Source: Microbispora hainanensis
GTDB lineage: Bacteria; Actinomycetota; Actinomycetes; Streptosporangiales; Streptosporangiaceae
NCBI RefSeq assembly: GCF_006874475.1
Contig: NZ_VIRM01000074.1
Location: 1-33,269, forward strand
Length of the DNA stretch: 33,269 bases
Direction of reading: 5' to 3'
In this document: piece by piece, positions 22,293-31,222 of the stretch
How the letters are laid out: every line of letters starts with the position of its first letter
Position numbering within the stretch: position 1 is the stretch's first letter
Made by a program: the position numbers and the translations under genes
The notes under the pieces: generated by a model
What the model saw: only the letters and a program-made list of their open reading frames with translations
What the model was told of the DNA's origin: nothing
Databases searched by the model: none

Positions 22293-25200
22293 ATGTCGAG
22301 GATCGACGGGCCGGTCAGCGACGCCCTGCTCGGGCTGGGGCGGCACCTGCGCCGCGGCGAGGTGTCGCCGGACCTGCGCACGCTCCACCAGATCGGCGGA
22401 CGCCAGGGCGACGTGTTCTACCGCGACCGGTGGAGCCACGACAAAGTGGTGCGCTCGACCCACGGGGTGAACTGCACCGGGTCGTGCTCGTGGAAGGTGT
22501 ACGTCAAGGACGGCATCATCACCTGGGAGGCGCAGCAGACCGACTACCCCAGCGTGGGCGACGACCGCCCCGAGTACGAGCCGCGCGGCTGCCCGCGCGG
22601 CGCGGCCTTCTCCTGGTACACCTACTCGCCGACCCGGGTGCGCTACCCGTACGCGCGGGGCGTGCTGGTGGAAATGTACCGCGAGACCAAGGCGCGGCTG
22701 GGCGACCCGGTCGCGGCGTGGGCCGAGATCACCACCGATCCCGTCAAGCGCCGCCGTTACCAGGAGGTGCGGGGCAGGGGCGGGCTCGTCCGCGTCTCCT
22801 GGGCGGAGGCCGCCGAAATCGTCGCCGCCGCCCACGTGCACACGATCAAGACCTACGGTCCCGACCGGGTCGCGGGCTTCTCGCCGATCCCGGCGATGTC
22901 GATGGTCTCTCACGCGGTGGGCGCGCGGTTCGTCTCGCTGCTCGGCGGGACGATGCTGTCGTTCTACGACTGGTACGCCGACCTGCCGGTGGCCTCGCCG
23001 CAGGTGTTCGGCGACCAGACCGACGTGCCGGAGTCGGCGGACTGGTGGGACGCCTCCTACCTGATGCTCTGGGGTTCCAACGTGCCGGTCACCCGTACCC
23101 CCGACGCGCACTACATGGCCGAGGCCCGCTACCGGGGGCAGAAGGTCGTCGTCATGGCGCCGGACTACAACGACGCCGCCAAGTTCGCCGACGAATGGCT
23201 GTCTCCGCACCCCGGCACAGACGGCGCCCTGGCCATGGCCATGGGTCACGTGATCCTGAAGGAGTTCTTCGTCGAGCGGGAGACGCCCCGCTTCCTCGAC
23301 TACGTCAAGCGCTACACCGACCTGCCCTTCCTGGTGCGGCTGCGCGAGCACGACGGCGGCGCGTACGTGCCGGACAAGTTCCTCACCTCCGCCGACCTCG
23401 GCGAGGAGGGCGAGGAGGCCGCGTTCAAGACCGTGCTGCTCGACTCCCGCGACGGCGAACCCGTGGTGCCTGGCGGCTCGCTCGGCTTCCGGTTCTCCGC
23501 CGAGGGCGAGGGCCGCTGGAACCTCGACCTCGGCGAGGTGGACCCGGCGCTCAGCCTGTCCGGGCAGGGGGAGGCCGTGCCGGTGGTGCTGCCGCGGTTC
23601 GACGCGCCCGGCAACGGGGCGATGCGCCGCGGCGTGCCCGCCCGCCGTGTGAACGGTCACCTGGTCACCACGGTGTTCGACCTCATGCTGGCGCAGTACG
23701 GCGTGGCCCGCGACGGGCTGCCGGGGGAGTGGCCGTCCGGCTACGACGACCCGGCGCAGCCGTACACCCCGGCCTGGCAGGAGGCGATCACCTCGGTGCC
23801 GGCGGACGCGGCCGCGCGGATCGCCCGGGAGTTCGCCCGCAACGCCGAGGAGTCCGGCGGCCGATCGATGATCATCCTGGGGGCGGGGACCAACCACTGG
23901 TTCCACTCCGACACGATGTATCGCGCGTTCCTCGCGCTGGTCACGCTGACCGGCTGCCAGGGCGTCAACGGCGGCGGCTGGGCGCACTACGTCGGCCAGG
24001 AGAAGTGCCGCCCGGTCACCGGCTGGGCGCAGATGGCCTCCGGCCTCGACTGGTCCCGCCCACCGCGGCAGATGATCGGCACGGCGTACTGGTACCTGCA
24101 CAGCGACCAGTGGCGCTACGACGAGCACACCGCCGACGTGGCGGCCTCGCCGCTCGGCGGCGGGGCGTTCACCGGGCGTACCAGCGCCGACCTGCTCGCC
24201 CAGTCCGCGCGCCTGGGCTGGATGCCGTCCTATCCGACCTTCGGCCGCAACCCGCTCGACCTCGCCGACGAGGCCGAACAGGCGGGTCAGGAGGCCGCGC
24301 CGTACGTTGTCGAGCAGGTGCGGGCGGGCCGCCTCGGCTTCGCCTGTGAGGACCCCGACGCGCCGGAGAACTGGCCGCGGGTGCTCACCGTGTGGCGGGC
24401 GAACCTGCTCGGCTCCTCCGCGAAGGGCAACGAGTTCTTCCTGCGGCACCTGCTCGGGGCCTCCGACGCGGTCCGGGCGGAGGAGAACGGTCCCGACCGG
24501 CGGCCCGACGACGTGACCTGGCGGGACGAGGCGCCCCGGGGCAAGCTCGACCTGCTGCTGTCGCTCGACTTCCGGATGACGTCGACCACGCTGTTCTCCG
24601 ACATCGTGCTCCCGGCGGCCACGTGGTACGAGAAGCACGACCTGTCGTCGACCGACATGCACCCGTTCGTGCACGCCTTCACCCCAGCCATCGACCCGCC
24701 CTGGCAGACCCGCACCGACTTCGCGGCCTTCCACACGATCGCCAGGGCGTTCAGCGACCTCGCCCGCACGCACTTGGGTGTGCGCAAGGACGTCGTGGCG
24801 GTGCCGCTGCTGCACGACACGCCCGACGAGCTGGCCACCCCGCACGGGCGGGTGCACGACTGGCGGGAGACCGGCGAGGAGCCGGTGCCGGGCCGCACGT
24901 TCCCCAAGATCGTGGTGGTCGAGCGGGACTACGGCGCGGTCGCCGACAAACTCGCCGCACTCGGCCCGCTGGCCGAGCGCCTGGGCGCCACGACGAAGGG
25001 CGTCACCTTCGACGTCGCGGCCGAGGTCGAACGCCTGGGCAGGGTCATCGGGACCGTGCGCGGGGGAGCGGCCGACGGCCGGCCCTCCCTGGCGACCGAC
25101 GTCGCGATGTGCGAGACGATCCTCGCGCTGTCCGGCACGACCAACGGCCGTCTGGCGGCCCAGGGGTTCGCGACCCTGGCCCGCCGCACCGGCACCGACC

Positions 25201-25940
25201 TCGGCGGCCTGGCCGACGAGCACCGGCGGATCACCTTCGCCGACACGCAGTCACGCCCGACACCGGTGATCACCTCACCCGAGTGGTCGGGCAGCGAGAC
25301 CGGAGGCCGGCGCTACTCCGCCTTCACGATCAACGTCGAGCACCGCAAGCCCTGGCACACCCTCACCGGACGCCAGCACTTCTACCTGGACCACGACTGG
25401 ATGCAGGAGGCCGGCGAGGCGCTGCCCGTCTACCGGCCGCCGCTCAACACGGCCGCCCTGGCCGCGGGGCCGGGCGGCGAGGACGGCATCGTGGTGCGGT
25501 ACCTCACCCCGCACTCCAAGTGGTCGATCCATTCGGAGTACCAGGACAACCTGCTGATGCTGACGCTGTCGCGGGGCGGCCCGACGATCTGGATGAGCCC
25601 GGCCGATGCCGCGCGGGCCGGGATCCACGACAACGACTGGGTCGAGGCGGTCAACCGCAACGGCGTGGTGGTCGCCCGGGCCGTGGTCTCCCACCGCATG
25701 CCCACCGGGACCGTGTACATGTACCACGCCCAGGAGCGCGTGGTGGACGTGCCCAAGAGCGAGACCTCCGGCCGCCGCGGCGGCATCCACAACAGCCTCA
25801 CCCGCCTGCTGATCAAACCGACCCACCTGATCGGCGGGTACGCCCAGCTCAGCTTCGCCTTCAACTACCTGGGACCGACGGGCCACCAGCGCGACGAGGT
25901 CACCGTGATCCGCCGCCGCGCCCAGGAGGTGGATTACTGA
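22293..25940 (+). CDS. narG: Respiratory nitrate reductase alpha subunit
   Basis: This 1215-residue catalytic subunit reduces nitrate to nitrite at a molybdenum bis-MGD centre on the cytoplasmic side. The FS0 [4Fe-4S] ligands are visible as H57, C61, C65 and C100 (STHGVNCTGSCSWKVYV; EPRGCPRGAAF). The Mo-ligating aspartate is D226 in MLSFYDWYADLP. Other NarG landmarks are GGGWAHYVGQEKCRP, DIVLPAATWYEKHDLSSTDM and SKWSIHSEYQDNLLML. Length is normal. ATG 22293 has GAGGGAGAGGAAAG upstream; longer in-frame extension into narK is not real. The stop overlaps the narH start in TGATG. No Tat signal is present, as in membrane-bound, cytoplasm-facing Nar enzymes. Confidence 0.98.
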   Translation: MSRIDGPVSDALLGLGRHLRRGEVSPDLRTLHQIGGRQGDVFYRDRWSHDKVVRSTHGVNCTGSCSWKVYVKDGIITWEAQQTDYPSVGDDRPEYEPRGCPRGAAFSWYTYSPTRVRYPYARGVLVEMYRETKARLGDPVAAWAEITTDPVKRRRYQEVRGRGGLVRVSWAEAAEIVAAAHVHTIKTYGPDRVAGFSPIPAMSMVSHAVGARFVSLLGGTMLSFYDWYADLPVASPQVFGDQTDVPESADWWDASYLMLWGSNVPVTRTPDAHYMAEARYRGQKVVVMAPDYNDAAKFADEWLSPHPGTDGALAMAMGHVILKEFFVERETPRFLDYVKRYTDLPFLVRLREHDGGAYVPDKFLTSADLGEEGEEAAFKTVLLDSRDGEPVVPGGSLGFRFSAEGEGRWNLDLGEVDPALSLSGQGEAVPVVLPRFDAPGNGAMRRGVPARRVNGHLVTTVFDLMLAQYGVARDGLPGEWPSGYDDPAQPYTPAWQEAITSVPADAAARIAREFARNAEESGGRSMIILGAGTNHWFHSDTMYRAFLALVTLTGCQGVNGGGWAHYVGQEKCRPVTGWAQMASGLDWSRPPRQMIGTAYWYLHSDQWRYDEHTADVAASPLGGGAFTGRTSADLLAQSARLGWMPSYPTFGRNPLDLADEAEQAGQEAAPYVVEQVRAGRLGFACEDPDAPENWPRVLTVWRANLLGSSAKGNEFFLRHLLGASDAVRAEENGPDRRPDDVTWRDEAPRGKLDLLLSLDFRMTSTTLFSDIVLPAATWYEKHDLSSTDMHPFVHAFTPAIDPPWQTRTDFAAFHTIARAFSDLARTHLGVRKDVVAVPLLHDTPDELATPHGRVHDWRETGEEPVPGRTFPKIVVVERDYGAVADKLAALGPLAERLGATTKGVTFDVAAEVERLGRVIGTVRGGAADGRPSLATDVAMCETILALSGTTNGRLAAQGFATLARRTGTDLGGLADEHRRITFADTQSRPTPVITSPEWSGSETGGRRYSAFTINVEHRKPWHTLTGRQHFYLDHDWMQEAGEALPVYRPPLNTAALAAGPGGEDGIVVRYLTPHSKWSIHSEYQDNLLMLTLSRGGPTIWMSPADAARAGIHDNDWVEAVNRNGVVVARAVVSHRMPTGTVYMYHAQERVVDVPKSETSGRRGGIHNSLTRLLIKPTHLIGGYAQLSFAFNYLGPTGHQRDEVTVIRRRAQEVDY

Positions 25941-27595
25941 TGACGCGCGTGATGGCTCAGCTCGCGATGGTGATGAACCTGGACAAATGCATCGGCTGCC
26001 ACACCTGCTCGGTCACCTGCAAGCAGGCGTGGACCAACCGGGCCGGCACCGAGTATGTCTGGTTCAACAACGTGGAGACGCGGCCCGGCCAGGGCTACCC
26101 CCGCACGTACGAGGACCAGGAGAAGTGGAAGGGCGGCTGGGAGCTCAACCGGCGGGGCCGGCTCCAGCTCAAGGCCGGCGGCCGACTGAGGAAGCTGCTG
26201 ACCATCTTCGCCAACCCGCTCATGCCGTCCATTGGCGACTACTACGAGCCCTGGACCTACGACTACGACCGGCTGTTCTCCGCGCCGGTCACCGAGGACA
26301 CTCCGGTCGCCCGGCCCCGGTCACTGATCACCGGTGAGCCGACCAAGATCAAGTGGAGCGCCAACTGGGACGACGACCTCGCCGGCGCGCCCGAACTGGC
26401 CCCCGCCGACCCGGTGCTGAAGAAGGTGTCCGACCAGGTCAAGCTGGAGTTCGAGCGCGCCTTCATGTTCTACCTGCCGCGCATCTGCGAGCACTGCCTC
26501 AACCCGTCGTGTGTCGCCTCCTGCCCCTCCGGTGCCATGTACAAGCGTTCGGAGGACGGCATCGTGCTGGTCGACCAGGACCGCTGCCGGGGCTGGCGGA
26601 TGTGCGTCACCGGCTGCCCGTACAAGAAGGTGTACTTCAACCACCGCACCGGCAAGGCCGAGAAGTGCACGTTCTGCTATCCGAGGGTCGAGGTCGGCAT
26701 CCCGACCGTGTGCTCGGAGACCTGCGTCGGGCGGCTGCGTTACATCGGGCTCATCCTGTACGACGCCGACCGCGTCGCCGAGGCCGCCTCGGTCAAGGAC
26801 GAGAAAGCGCTGTACGAGGCGCAGAAGAGCGTCATGCTCGACCCTCGCGACCCCGAGGTGATCGCCGCCGCGCGGGCCTCCGGCATCCCGGAGGACTGGC
26901 TGGAGGCAGCCCGCCGCTCCCCGATCCACAAGCTCATCTTCGACTACGGCGTGGCGCTGCCGCTGCATCCGGAGTACCGGACGATGCCCATGGTCTGGTA
27001 CATCCCGCCCCTGTCGCCCGTGGTCGACGTGCTACGCGAGACCGGCCACGACGGCGAGCAGGCGGGCAACCTGTTCGGCGCCATCGACGCGCTGCGCATC
27101 CCGATCGGCTACCTGGCCGAGCTGTTCTCCGCCGGCGACCCCGAGCCCGTACGCGCCGTGCTGCGCAAGCTGGCCGCGATGCGCTCGTTCATGCGGGGGA
27201 TCAACCTCGGCGGTGAGCGCGACGAGTCGATCCCGGCGGCCGTCGGGCTCAAGCCCGAGCAGATCGAGGAGATGTACCGGCTGCTGGCCATCGCGCCGTA
27301 CGCCGAGCGGTACGTCATTCCCAAGGCGCACGCCGAGGAGGGCGCCCGGCTGGAGGAGCTGGCGACCGGATGCAGCCTCGACTACGACGGCGGCCCCGGC
27401 ATGGGCGGCCCGTTCGGCGAGGCGTCCGGCCTGCCCGCGCCGGTCGCGGTGGAGAACTTCCACGCGCTGAAGGAACGCCAGGAGACCGACGACCTGGACC
27501 GGGCGAGCGAGCTGCGCGGCCGGGTCAACCTGCTCAACTGGGACGGCAAGGGCACCCCCGACGGGCTGTTCCCCAAGCGGAAGGACAAGTCGTGA
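25940..27595 (+). CDS. narH: Respiratory nitrate reductase beta subunit
   Basis: This 551-residue electron-transfer subunit carries four cysteine clusters: CIGCHTCSVTCKQ near residue 17, CEHCLNPSCVASCP near 183, CRGWRMCVTGCPYKK near 216 (Trp replacing a Cys, as expected for the [3Fe-4S] cluster), and CTFCYPRVEVGIPTVCSETC near 245. It passes electrons from NarI hemes to NarG. The length is somewhat greater than the E. coli subunit (512). ATG overlaps the narG stop (TGATG) and its own stop overlaps the narJ GTG, indicating tight translational coupling. Confidence 0.98.
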   Translation: MTRVMAQLAMVMNLDKCIGCHTCSVTCKQAWTNRAGTEYVWFNNVETRPGQGYPRTYEDQEKWKGGWELNRRGRLQLKAGGRLRKLLTIFANPLMPSIGDYYEPWTYDYDRLFSAPVTEDTPVARPRSLITGEPTKIKWSANWDDDLAGAPELAPADPVLKKVSDQVKLEFERAFMFYLPRICEHCLNPSCVASCPSGAMYKRSEDGIVLVDQDRCRGWRMCVTGCPYKKVYFNHRTGKAEKCTFCYPRVEVGIPTVCSETCVGRLRYIGLILYDADRVAEAASVKDEKALYEAQKSVMLDPRDPEVIAAARASGIPEDWLEAARRSPIHKLIFDYGVALPLHPEYRTMPMVWYIPPLSPVVDVLRETGHDGEQAGNLFGAIDALRIPIGYLAELFSAGDPEPVRAVLRKLAAMRSFMRGINLGGERDESIPAAVGLKPEQIEEMYRLLAIAPYAERYVIPKAHAEEGARLEELATGCSLDYDGGPGMGGPFGEASGLPAPVAVENFHALKERQETDDLDRASELRGRVNLLNWDGKGTPDGLFPKRKDKS

Positions 27596-28227
27596 GCGAC
27601 CGCACGGTGCACATGACGGCCTCGGTGCTGCTGTCGTACCCCGACGAGCGGCTGATCGAGGCGCTGCCGCTGCTGAACTCCACGGTGGCGGAGCTCGGGC
27701 CGGGCGAACCGGCCAGGCGGCTGGCCGCCTTCCTCGCGCACGTGGCCGCCACCCCGCTGCCGGAGCTGGCCGAGCACTACGTGGCGACGTTCGACCTCAA
27801 GCGCCGCTGCTGCCCGTACCTGACCTACTACACCTACGGCGACACGCGGCGACGCGGGATGGCCCTGCTGCGGTTCAAGCAGGCCTACCAGGCGGCCGGA
27901 TTCGAGGTCGCAGACGAGTTGCCCGACCACCTGGGCGTGGTGTGTGAGCTGTCCGGCCGGGGCGCCACCGAGCAGGCGGTGCGGCTGCTGCGCGAGCACC
28001 GGGCCGGCTTGGAGACGCTGCTGCGCGCGCTGCGCGAGGAGGGCTCGCCATACGCCGAGGTCGTGGCGGCGGTGCTGGCGACGCTGCCCCCGCCGACCGA
28101 GCGGGAGCGCCGGGCCGCGCTGCGGCTGGCCGAGGAGGGACCGCCGGCCGAGGAGGTCGGCCTGGAGCCGTACGGGCATGAGGCTTTCGTCCCGGTGCAG
28201 GCTGGGATGCTGGGAGGATCGCGGTGA
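27592..28227 (+). CDS. narJ: Nitrate reductase assembly chaperone NarJ
   Basis: This 211-residue helical protein is the dedicated chaperone that helps insert the Mo cofactor into NarG before membrane attachment. Typical features are the N-terminal LLSYPDERLIEALPLL segment, EHYVATFDLKRRCCPYLTYY in the middle, the GDTRRRGMALLRFKQAY helix and LPDHLGVVCELSG. Start is GTG 27592, overlapping the narH stop (GTGA); its stop likewise overlaps narI. No membrane helix. Confidence 0.95.
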   Translation: MSDRTVHMTASVLLSYPDERLIEALPLLNSTVAELGPGEPARRLAAFLAHVAATPLPELAEHYVATFDLKRRCCPYLTYYTYGDTRRRGMALLRFKQAYQAAGFEVADELPDHLGVVCELSGRGATEQAVRLLREHRAGLETLLRALREEGSPYAEVVAAVLATLPPPTERERRAALRLAEEGPPAEEVGLEPYGHEAFVPVQAGMLGGSR

Positions 28228-28958
28228 ACGCGCTCGACGTGACGCTGTGGATGGTCGCCCCCTACGTGGCCTTGACGATCTTCGTGCTCGGCCACATCTG
28301 GCGCTACCGCTACGACAAGTTCGGCTGGACGACACGCTCCTCCCAGATGTACGAGTCACGGCTGCTGCGGATCGGCAGCCCGCTGTTCCACTTCGGCATC
28401 CTGGTCGTAGCGCTCGGCCACGTGGGCGGCCTGGTGATCCCCAAGACCTGGACCGAGGCGGTGGGAGTGAGCGAGCACGCCTACCACCTCACCGCGGTCG
28501 TGCTCGGCACGGTCGCCGGCGTCTGCACCATCGCGGGCCTGGCGATCCTCGTCTACCGCCGCCGCACGGTCGGCCCGGTCTTCACCGCCACCACCCGCAA
28601 CGACAAGCTGATGTACGCGGTGCTCGCCCTGACGATCGCGCTCGGGCTGGCCGCCACCGTCATGGCCAACATCGTCGGCGGCGGCTACGACTACCGCACG
28701 ACGATCTCGCCCTGGTTCCGGTCGGTCTTCTACCTCCAGCCGGAGGGGGAGCTGATGGCGAGCGCGCCGATCTTGTTCAAGCTGCACGCGCTGAGCGCGC
28801 TGGTCCTGTTCGCCGTCTGGCCGTTCACCCGGCTGGTGCACATGATGACAGCGCCCGTCGGCTACCTGACCAGGCCATACATCGTCTATCGCAGCCGCGA
28901 CGACCAGCGAGGATCCCGTCCGCCGCGCCGCGGCTGGGAGCCCGCCGGCCGCCCCTGA
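28224..28958 (+). CDS. narI: Respiratory nitrate reductase gamma subunit (cytochrome b)
   Basis: This 244-residue membrane subunit oxidises menaquinol and passes electrons to NarH. Five hydrophobic helices are visible. Heme b ligands occupy expected places: H56 and H66 (SPLFHFGILVVALGHVGG), H188 and H206 (LFKLHALSALVLFAVWPF; TRLVHMMTAPVGYL). Starts with GTG 28224 overlapping narJ. The C-terminal tail is basic (YRSRDDQRGSRPPRR). The following 127 bp up to the CBS-BON remnant end hold no clear hairpin or gene. Confidence 0.96.
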   Translation: MNALDVTLWMVAPYVALTIFVLGHIWRYRYDKFGWTTRSSQMYESRLLRIGSPLFHFGILVVALGHVGGLVIPKTWTEAVGVSEHAYHLTAVVLGTVAGVCTIAGLAILVYRRRTVGPVFTATTRNDKLMYAVLALTIALGLAATVMANIVGGGYDYRTTISPWFRSVFYLQPEGELMASAPILFKLHALSALVLFAVWPFTRLVHMMTAPVGYLTRPYIVYRSRDDQRGSRPPRRGWEPAGRP

Positions 28959-29085
28959 CCATCGGAACGACTGCTGGCAGGGCCCGGCTGCACGGCGGCG
29001 TGCCCGGCGGCTGACGGGTGTTCGACCAGCCATATGGTCGTGGGTTCGCTCACCATCGCTGGACCCGGCACTCAGCGAGCGACGG

Positions 29086-29786
29086 TCATCGATGGCGCCA
29101 GGTGTGGGTGTCGTCCTGCTCCCACTCCAGGTGGTCGATCACATCCACCACGCCGTTGACACCGCGCGCCAGCCGGGTGGCTGTCAGGGCGTCGCTGCGC
29201 CAGTGCAGGTGACCGGCCAGCGTCACAACGCCTGATCGACCGTCACGGTCACCATGGCCAGGTCGCGGAACAGGGAACGGCCGAACGTGTCGATCGTGAT
29301 CTCGCGGGCGATGTCGGCATCCGGGCGGGTGAAGACCCGCAGCAGGTCGTGCCGGCCGACCATGCCCTCGAGTGTGCCGTCCTCCGCGACGACCGGCAGG
29401 TGCGTGACGCCGTGCTGGTCCATGAGCCGGATGGCGAACACCACCGCCGTTCCCGGGCCGATCGTGACGGCCGGGGACGTCATCAGCTCGGCGGCCGTGT
29501 CACCGCGCGACTTCTCACGCCAGCCGCACCCAGGCCGGCCGATCAGGCGCCGCAGTCGGGCACGCAGCGGCGGCCGGTAGCCCTCGTGAGGGTACTGATC
29601 CTTGAACTCCTCCTTGAGCAGCAGATCCGCGTCCGTGATGACGCCGATGACCCGGTTGTCGGCGTCGACCACGGGCACGGCAGCCAGGTCCGCGGCGATC
29701 AGCACCTGGGCGACGGTCTTGAACGGCGTGCCCCCCTCCACGACAGGGACGTCGCGGGCCATGACCTGGGCGACCTTCACACGCAT
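29086..29786 (-). pseudogene. CBS-pair and BON-domain protein with a frameshift in BON
   Basis: ATG 29786, with GAGGAGGAAGAG upstream, opens a protein with two CBS motifs: VAQVMARDVPVVEGGTPF ... GVITDADLLLKEEF (about 5-75) and AAELMTSPAVTIGPG ... GMVGRHDLLRVFTRP (about 105-165). A C-terminal BON domain begins DIAREITIDTFGRSLF. As read, the frame stops at 29223 (187 residues) just after TVTVDQ. In the next frame the missing half of BON is intact: GVVTLAGHLHWRSDALTATR, then LARGVNGVVDVIDHLEWEQD, ending at TGA 29086. A single missing base near 29232 explains this. It may be a real mutation or a sequence error. The N-terminal CBS part could still be made and bind adenine nucleotides. Confidence 0.8.
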
Positions 29787-29957
29787 CTCTTCCTCCTCGT
29801 GACACCGGCATCCCATCGCCGCCACCCGGCGCAGGCGGAGAGGCGGAAGGCCTTCGCGCGGGGGCTGTTGCGCCTCTATCTCCGGCACTTATGCCTCTAC
29901 GACAGCTTCGTGCCGGGACAGACGATGGCGGCACAGCCGACGCTGAGGAGGATCACC

Positions 29958-30944
29958 ATGAAGATCGGCATCAACGGGTTCGGCAGGATCGGCAGGGCCG
30001 TGCTGCGCCGCGCGCTGCCCATGGGCATCGAGGTTGTCGGGATCAACGACCTCGCGGACGCGGTGACCCTCGCCCACCTGCTCAGGTTCGACTCCACACA
30101 CGGCCCCCTCGGCGTTCCGGTCACCGCGACCGCCTCCTCCATCGACGTGGACGGCCGCTCCATCCCGATCACCGCGCACAGCGACCCCGCACACATCGAC
30201 TGGGCCGCCTATGGCGCCGACCTCGTGATCGAGGCCACCGGCAGGTTCCGCACACGCGACGACGCGGCCCGCCACCTCAAGGGCGGCGCCCGCCGCGTCC
30301 TCATCTCCGCACCGGGCAAGAGCGTGGACGTCACGATCGTCCCCGGAGTCAACGACGCCGCCTACGACCCCCGCCACCACGAAATCGTGTCCATGGCCTC
30401 ATGCACCACCAACTGCGTGGCCCCGATGGTGAAGGTGCTGCACGAGAACTTCGGCCTCGTCCGCGGCTTCATGACGACCGTGCACGCGTACACCGCCGAC
30501 CAGCGACTGCTGGACGCCCCGCACAAGGACCCCCGCAGGGCCCGCTCGGCCGCCGTCAACATCGTCCCGACCACGACCGGGGCCGCCCGGATGGTCGGCG
30601 AGGTACTGCCCGAGCTCGCGGGCCGGCTGGACGGCGTGGCGCTGCGCGTCCCGGTCGAGGACGGCTCGCTCACCGACCTCGCCGTGGTGCTGTCCCGCCC
30701 TGCAGGGGTGCAGGAGGTCAACCGGGCCTTCGCCGACGCCGCCGACCGGCAACTGAAGGGCGTGCTGCGCTACAGCACCGACCCGATCGTGTCCCGCGAC
30801 ATCGTGGGGGACCCTGCCTCCTGCGTATTCGACTCCGCGCTCACGCAGGCGGACGGCGAGCTGGTGAAGGTCTTCGGCTGGTACGACAACGAGTGGGGCT
30901 ACGCCAACCGACTCGTCGAGATGGCCGCCCGCATAGCCGAGTGA
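29958..30944 (+). CDS. gap: Glyceraldehyde-3-phosphate dehydrogenase
   Basis: This 328-residue glycolytic enzyme oxidises glyceraldehyde 3-phosphate with NAD and phosphate. The Rossmann start is KIGINGFGRIGRAVLR, with an aspartate (D31, GINDLAD) that favours NAD. The catalytic cysteine is C149 in SMASCTTNCVAP, and TTVHAYTADQRLLD, RARSAAVNIVPTTTGAA and GWYDNEWGYANRL are family motifs. Full length. ATG 29958 has GAGGATCACC upstream. It is divergent from the CBS-BON gene; I see no good DosR-type box in the 171 bp between them. It is likely an additional, condition-specific copy, since main gap genes usually sit with pgk and tpi. Confidence 0.96.
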   Translation: MKIGINGFGRIGRAVLRRALPMGIEVVGINDLADAVTLAHLLRFDSTHGPLGVPVTATASSIDVDGRSIPITAHSDPAHIDWAAYGADLVIEATGRFRTRDDAARHLKGGARRVLISAPGKSVDVTIVPGVNDAAYDPRHHEIVSMASCTTNCVAPMVKVLHENFGLVRGFMTTVHAYTADQRLLDAPHKDPRRARSAAVNIVPTTTGAARMVGEVLPELAGRLDGVALRVPVEDGSLTDLAVVLSRPAGVQEVNRAFADAADRQLKGVLRYSTDPIVSRDIVGDPASCVFDSALTQADGELVKVFGWYDNEWGYANRLVEMAARIAE

Positions 30945-30972
30945 CAGTCCGAGGAGCCCCGGATACGAGGTT

Positions 30973-30991
30973 CACGGCGGTGCAAGCCGTG
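30973..30991 (+). terminator. Hairpin with U-tract after gap
   Basis: CACGGC (30973-30978) and GCCGTG (30986-30991) form a 6-bp stem with a 7-base loop, followed after 7 bases by TTTTT. It begins 29 bp beyond the gap stop codon. It is the most conventional intrinsic terminator in the window, though the stem is short and the T-run offset. Confidence 0.45.
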
Positions 30992-31105
30992 ATGAGACAT
31001 TTTTCTCTCCCGCCTCTCGCTTGGCTCGCCGTAACCCTGTCTTCCGTCCGTGGCCGCGACCACGGACGTCCCGTCGCGGCGCGGTGGCTCGTGGCGTCGG
31101 GGTGC

Positions 31106-31119
31106 AGGACCTTGGGCCA
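31106..31119. promoter_or_regulatory. Putative DosR-type box before the zinc alcohol dehydrogenase gene
   Basis: AGGACCTTGGGCCA matches RGGACCWWGGTCCY at 12 of 14 positions. It lies 104-117 bp before the alcohol dehydrogenase ATG in a 278-bp intergenic region. Confidence 0.5.
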
Positions 31120-31222
31120 CTGATCCGGACGGTACTTCGGCCCACGACGGTGGCCCGTCCGGCCCTGCCGGCACAGACGCTGCGGGAGGACGCTAGAGGC
31201 CCCCAGTGGAGAGGAAAAGCCA

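Noticed and set aside
22170..25223. 1017-codon minus-strand open frame across narG
   Set aside because: Antisense shadow of narG; no recognisable domain.
24392..25939. N-terminal extension of narH reading through narG
   Set aside because: Out-of-frame narG sequence; the true narH starts at the ATG in TGATG at 25940, right before the first cysteine cluster.
29836..29860. GGCGGAAGGCCTTC as a DosR-type box before gap
   Set aside because: Only about 8 of 14 positions match and the centre is a plain AAGGCCTT palindrome.
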